DNA from: a virus
Length of the DNA stretch: 29,856 nt
Strand: one strand, 5' to 3'
IMG/VR virus record: IMGVR_UViG_3300023116_000221
Location: 1-29,856 of that record
Part shown: in pieces, positions 26,211-29,856 of the stretch
Numbering within the stretch: the stretch's first letter is position 1
How the letters are laid out: each line of letters starts with the position of its first letter
Position numbers and translations under genes: made by a program
The notes under the pieces: generated by a model
The model's input: the letters and a program-made list of their open reading frames with translations, nothing else
What the model was told of the DNA's origin: nothing
Database searches by the model: none

Positions 26211-27686
26211 ATGGCATACCAAATAGATAGATATAATAATACCATTTTAACTACAGTTGAAGATGGAACTCTTGATCAAACAACTGACTTAAAATTTATA
26301 GGTAAGAATTATGCCGGATACGGCGAAATACAAAACGAAAACTTTTTGTTTTTGTTAGAAAATTTTTCCGGCACAGTTGCACCGCAAAGGCCTTTAAGTG
26401 GTCAAATTTGGTATGATAGTAATGCAACAAAATTAAAATTTTATGACGGTAATGCTTGGAAAACATCAGGAGGCGCAAACGCTTCGGAATCTCAACCCAC
26501 AGGTGCAACAGTAGGTGATTTTTGGTGGGATACAGTAAATGAACAGTTATATGTATATAATGGAACAAATTTTGTATTAATAGGCCCACAAAATGCTGGC
26601 GAAGGACTTACACAAATGGTAAGTCTTGATATTTTAGGCTTGGACGGTCTTACATATTCAGTAATTGCTTCTACAATCGAAGATCAAGTAGTTACAATAA
26701 TTAGTAATTTTGAATTTAGAATAGATCCTAGTAATGCAATTGCTGGGTTTGATCTAGTACGTAAAGGTGTAACATTAAAGTATACACAAGAAGTTGATTT
26801 AGGCGTTACTAATAGCGCACAAATACCTGATAGAAATTTTGAATTCCACGGTACAGCATCTAATGCAGCAAAATTGAACGGCAGACCATCGACTGATTTC
26901 TTGTTGAGAGATGGTGCATCATTTGTAGGTATAACAAATTTTCCAAATGCTGGATTAACAATAGGCGATAATAACGAGTTTAGAATTTACGTTCAAAATA
27001 ATGATGGTATTTTAGAAAATACACTACCTACACAAAACATTATTTGGCGTACTACAGATAATTTAGGAATAACAAAAGAAATAGGTAGAGTTACTCCTAC
27101 AAATATAGTTCCAGGTGCTGATAATATTTTTGATATTGGTAGTACTGCTTTAAGATGGAACGAAGTTTATGCAGCTAATTTTAGAGGAATATCAGATAAA
27201 GCTGATCAATTAAAATATGCAACAGGATTATATGCAAGCGGAAGCCAATTACTTAGTAATAATACTGTTGCAGTTAGAACAGCAGATGGTAACTTAGTAG
27301 CAAACTTATTTCAAGGTACTGCTACAAGCGCAAGATATGCTGACTTAGCAGAGAAATATACTACTGATCAAGAATATCCAGTAGGAACTGTTATGGCAGT
27401 TGGTGGCGAAGCTGAAGCTAGAGCTGCTAAAGTTAGTGATTTAGTAATAGGTGTTATAAGTGATAAACCAGCATACTTAATGAATTCAGAAGCAGACGGC
27501 CAAGCAATAGGACTAAAAGGTAGAGTACCTGTTAGAGTTGCAGGACCAGTATCAAAAGGACAAACAGTTTATGCTTGGCAGGATGGAGTTGCTTCCACTA
27601 TTGCAAGTAACGGGTTAGTAGGAGTTGCATTAGAAAGCAGCGATGACGAAAATGAAAAATTAATTGAATGCGTTCTAAAAGTATAA
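26211..27686 (+). CDS. Tail fibre protein, third paralogue, YADLAEKY-type end domain
   Basis: A 491-residue protein, the shortest paralogue. Residues 1-126 carry the shared amino module (YAGYGEIQNENFLFLLENF, GQIWYD, LKFYDG, GDFWWD, FVLIGP), and related sequence continues to about 270 (FHGTASNAAKLNG). A fibre repeat (DNIFDIGSTALRWNEVYAANF, starting at 304) matches the IGTSSNKYEEIHAATF segment of the first paralogue. From 376 the end domain begins with YADLAEKY and includes YPVGTVM, VIGVISDKPAYLMN and GLKGRVPVRVAGPVSKG. This type of end domain is frequent in phage fibre and appendage proteins and recalls the family of self-cleaving appendage ends (peptidase G2-like), but I cannot see a catalytic pair, so cleavage is only a possibility. 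It may act as a folding or trimerising end. Confidence 0.87.
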   Translation: MAYQIDRYNNTILTTVEDGTLDQTTDLKFIGKNYAGYGEIQNENFLFLLENFSGTVAPQRPLSGQIWYDSNATKLKFYDGNAWKTSGGANASESQPTGATVGDFWWDTVNEQLYVYNGTNFVLIGPQNAGEGLTQMVSLDILGLDGLTYSVIASTIEDQVVTIISNFEFRIDPSNAIAGFDLVRKGVTLKYTQEVDLGVTNSAQIPDRNFEFHGTASNAAKLNGRPSTDFLLRDGASFVGITNFPNAGLTIGDNNEFRIYVQNNDGILENTLPTQNIIWRTTDNLGITKEIGRVTPTNIVPGADNIFDIGSTALRWNEVYAANFRGISDKADQLKYATGLYASGSQLLSNNTVAVRTADGNLVANLFQGTATSARYADLAEKYTTDQEYPVGTVMAVGGEAEARAAKVSDLVIGVISDKPAYLMNSEADGQAIGLKGRVPVRVAGPVSKGQTVYAWQDGVASTIASNGLVGVALESSDDENEKLIECVLKV

Positions 27687-27695
27687 GGATTTGTT

Positions 27696-29856
27696 ATGGC
27701 AAGTATTCAGGCAGCTGATATTAATAACCTGCAAAATAGAATTGCATTAATTTATGGGACAGGTTCAGGACAAAGCGGATATGGACAGGTTCTAGCTAGT
27801 TCACAAGTCAATGCCTTAGAAGGTATAATTAGAGCATCAGACATTAATAACATTTATGCTGATATTCTAAATGCAAGAGTCCACCAAGTAGGACCTGGCG
27901 ATTTATCTATTGCGCAAGTAACAGCAAATTTAAACACAGTTGCAGAAGAAACTAGTCAATTTATTAATAATCAAGGCCAGTTAAGCACAGATCCAGATGG
28001 ATTCAAAAAAGGTTTTGATGATTTTGAAAGACTAATTGCTCAAGTAGAAGCAGACAAATTCACCGTACATCCATCTCAAGCAGAACAAAAACTATCCTTA
28101 AGAGATTTTAGATCTGCATCGTGGAACTCTTCGGTTTATCATATTTTTACTGTAACATTTGACAATGCTGATCATAGAAGACATTTTTTCAATACAGGCG
28201 GCGAGATTAGATTTACAGCAGCAAATACAGGTGCAAATACACCTAAAGGATTAGATTGGGCTGACATTTGTAGTCAAGTAGGAACAATTTCTTTTGGATA
28301 TACGTCGACTAAAAAAGGTAGCGTAGTTGTAGGAAACATTGGCAACTATGATTTAACATCTAGTTATCAAGAAATTTTTGGACAAACTGGCCGCGGACTT
28401 TATCAACAAATATATGAAGTAAATAGATACTCTATAGAAGCTAGAGCAATTTCAGAAAGTCAACTTGAATTTAAAGTTATATTTAATGATTTAGATACAG
28501 GCACAAACGTAGACAACAATGTAGACGGAAAATTAGAAAGTAATATAGTTATGTATAGGGCTGTAGGCAGTTATGTTCAGATTGCCCAGCCAGATTTTGC
28601 AACAACAACTTCTATTTCTGGATTTGATGTTCCTCCTGCGCCTGCTGCCCCTGAATATAACATCGGTGTTGACCTTGAAAAAACTATGTATGAAGATGAC
28701 GAGAACGGTTCTCGCATTGTATCATTAGATTTTGTGGTATCAGCAAGTGTAAATAATTTTCCGATTACTTTGTATTGGGATACACAAGTTGTTAACGGTA
28801 GCATTACTACAAGCGATTTTAGTGATAATACGTTACAAGGTAGTATAACTATATCAGAAGCTTATACACAAGCTGAAAGAACAATAACTAGAACAACAGT
28901 AGCAGATAGTTTTACAGAAGGTAATGAAAGTTTTAGACTACGGTTATTCACAGATTCTGCTAGAACAAGATTTGTTGATCAAACTGGAGTAGTTACTATT
29001 GTTGACAATTCAGAAGGAGTAGAAACTCCTTCTAATCCTACTTATGCAATTACAGTAAGCACTACAAATCCAGTAGACGATACAATTATCGAAGAAGGAC
29101 AATACACAGCATTTTACGGAGTTCAAACAACTGGATTAGATGCTGGTACAGAACTGTTTTATACTATTGTCGGAAATAATGTAACTGCAAGTGATTTTAC
29201 AAGTAATTCTCTTAGCGGATCATTTACATTAGATAATAATGGAGAAGGAAGCTTTAGTTTAACTGCCACTGCGGACGCATTTACGGATGGTGCAGACGAA
29301 ACATACGATGTACAATTAAGATTAGGATCTGATACTGGTACAGTGGTATTAGAGGTTGGTAATGGCGCCCAAACAATAATTAATGAGACATCATTCTCTC
29401 CACCCTCAGTGCAATATATATCTAACCTTTCGTCACCAGTTTTCGAAGATGTACCGGGATTATATAAGTTTATTGTTCCTAATGATGTAACACAACTTAC
29501 AGTAAGAGTAATCGGAGGCGGTGGCGCTGGTTCAGGTACCGGCGGCGGCGGAGGCGGCGGAGGCGGCGCAGCAGAAAAAACAATCACAGTTACTCCTGGA
29601 CAAGAATTTGATGTTCAAGTTGGGGCTGGCGGCGCAGGCAGTTTTGGTCAACTAGGACAAAACGGGCAACCATCTTGGTTTAAATCTCAAACAGAGATAG
29701 CAGGATTAGGCGGCCGTCGTGGTGGCTACATTGTAAACAATGCAGTTCTTAGTGCAGGCGGCCTCGGCGGAGGCTACTATGGAGATACTGGCGGAAACGG
29801 CGGTTCCGGCGGCCAAGGATACTACGAATATGGTGGCGGCGGCGGAGGCGGCGCTG
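27696..29856 (+). CDS. Fibre/adhesin-like structural protein with Calx-beta-like and glycine-rich domains (3'-partial)
   Basis: An open frame of 720 codons from ATG 27696 runs to the window end without a stop; AAGGA at 27685-27689 gives the ribosome site. The amino end (1-100) is helical with two DINN segments (QAADINNLQNRI and RASDINNIYADI), possibly a duplicated attachment helix. Residues about 125-300 are a mixed domain (RDFRSASWNSSVYHIFTVTF, HHxFNTGGEIRF-like text) of unknown function. Residues 322-437 and 450-562 look like two Calx-beta-type repeats; the first ends in DSFTEGNESFRLRL and VTIVDN. From about 604 a glycine-rich domain begins after a VTQLTVRVIGGGG strand and includes VTPGQEFDVQVGAGGAG, as in glycine-rich phage fibre or adhesin domains. 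Calcium-bound beta repeats plus a Gly-rich tip suit a host-contact fibre. It is unlike the three upstream paralogues at its amino end. Confidence 0.85.
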   Translation, partial: MASIQAADINNLQNRIALIYGTGSGQSGYGQVLASSQVNALEGIIRASDINNIYADILNARVHQVGPGDLSIAQVTANLNTVAEETSQFINNQGQLSTDPDGFKKGFDDFERLIAQVEADKFTVHPSQAEQKLSLRDFRSASWNSSVYHIFTVTFDNADHRRHFFNTGGEIRFTAANTGANTPKGLDWADICSQVGTISFGYTSTKKGSVVVGNIGNYDLTSSYQEIFGQTGRGLYQQIYEVNRYSIEARAISESQLEFKVIFNDLDTGTNVDNNVDGKLESNIVMYRAVGSYVQIAQPDFATTTSISGFDVPPAPAAPEYNIGVDLEKTMYEDDENGSRIVSLDFVVSASVNNFPITLYWDTQVVNGSITTSDFSDNTLQGSITISEAYTQAERTITRTTVADSFTEGNESFRLRLFTDSARTRFVDQTGVVTIVDNSEGVETPSNPTYAITVSTTNPVDDTIIEEGQYTAFYGVQTTGLDAGTELFYTIVGNNVTASDFTSNSLSGSFTLDNNGEGSFSLTATADAFTDGADETYDVQLRLGSDTGTVVLEVGNGAQTIINETSFSPPSVQYISNLSSPVFEDVPGLYKFIVPNDVTQLTVRVIGGGGAGSGTGGGGGGGGGAAEKTITVTPGQEFDVQVGAGGAGSFGQLGQNGQPSWFKSQTEIAGLGGRRGGYIVNNAVLSAGGLGGGYYGDTGGNGGSGGQGYYEYGGGGGGGA
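29508..29856 (+). repeat. GC-rich glycine-codon island with a 19-nt exact direct repeat
   Basis: This stretch encodes the glycine-rich domain and is far richer in GC than the rest of the window, mainly through GGC codons, whereas Gly elsewhere is mostly GGA or GGT. The 19-mer GGCGGCGGCGGAGGCGGCG occurs exactly at 29541-29559 and 29835-29853. The copies are 294 bp apart, a multiple of three, so recombination between them would remove or add 98 codons in frame. Confidence 0.85.

Noticed and set aside
29159-29587. Minus-strand ORF with a proline run
   Set aside because: It is the complement of GGC/GGA glycine codons in the + strand fibre gene. The proline run is a by-product of that repeat.

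Overview
This window is a piece of a large, AT-rich tailed-phage genome. It lies inside the baseplate and tail-fibre gene block of a T4-type contractile-tailed virus. The order hub/needle protein, gp25, gp6, very long structural protein, small structural protein, then a run of tail-fibre-like proteins follows the wedge-to-fibre order of T4-like phages. The wording of several proteins resembles marine T4-like phages of cyanobacteria or SAR11-type hosts: the long J-type gp6, the gp25 variant, the YYWMPNGP and FWRGIY motifs of the giant protein, and the GYGE-NENF fibre amino termini. The host cannot be fixed from this sequence alone. No host genes, tRNAs, insertion sequences, CRISPR arrays or clear rho-independent terminators are visible.

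All genes are on the + strand and packed almost end to end. The largest gap is 61 nt and several starts overlap or touch the previous stop, so the block looks like one late transcription unit with internal promoters. Layout: 1-1507, carboxyl part of a baseplate hub/needle protein with a needle-like repeat region and a zinc M15 peptidase domain; 1515-1952, gp25-like sheath-nucleating wedge protein; 2014-5538, an enlarged gp6-like (Baseplate_J) wedge protein; 5538-21473, one uninterrupted ORF of 5311 codons taking over half the window; 21495-22097, a 200-residue structural protein; 22108-24240, 24244-26172 and 26211-27686, three paralogous fibre proteins with a shared amino-terminal module and three different carboxyl ends (tail-collar/gp12-like, gp37-like junction motif, YADLAEKY-type end domain); 27696 to the right edge, a further fibre/adhesin-like protein with two Calx-beta-like repeats and a glycine-rich domain, cut by the window end.

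Functionally, the hub protein would puncture the envelope and cut cell-wall peptides. gp25 and gp6 would build the wedge ring that starts sheath contraction. The giant protein, in the position T4 gives to gp7, is probably a peripheral wedge or fibre-network component. It is a mosaic of recognisable small modules: cupredoxin-like, carbohydrate-binding-like, FG-GAP-like, GxGY repeats and GDGxT repeats. The downstream proteins would form the host-recognition fibres. Matches to the T4-type late promoter core (ATAAATA) sit in three of the gene junctions.

The most notable points are the 5311-residue ORF and its internal repeat architecture, the peptidase placed after the needle repeats, the tandem triplication of fibre genes, and a GC-rich glycine-codon island with a perfect 19-nt in-frame direct repeat in the last gene.
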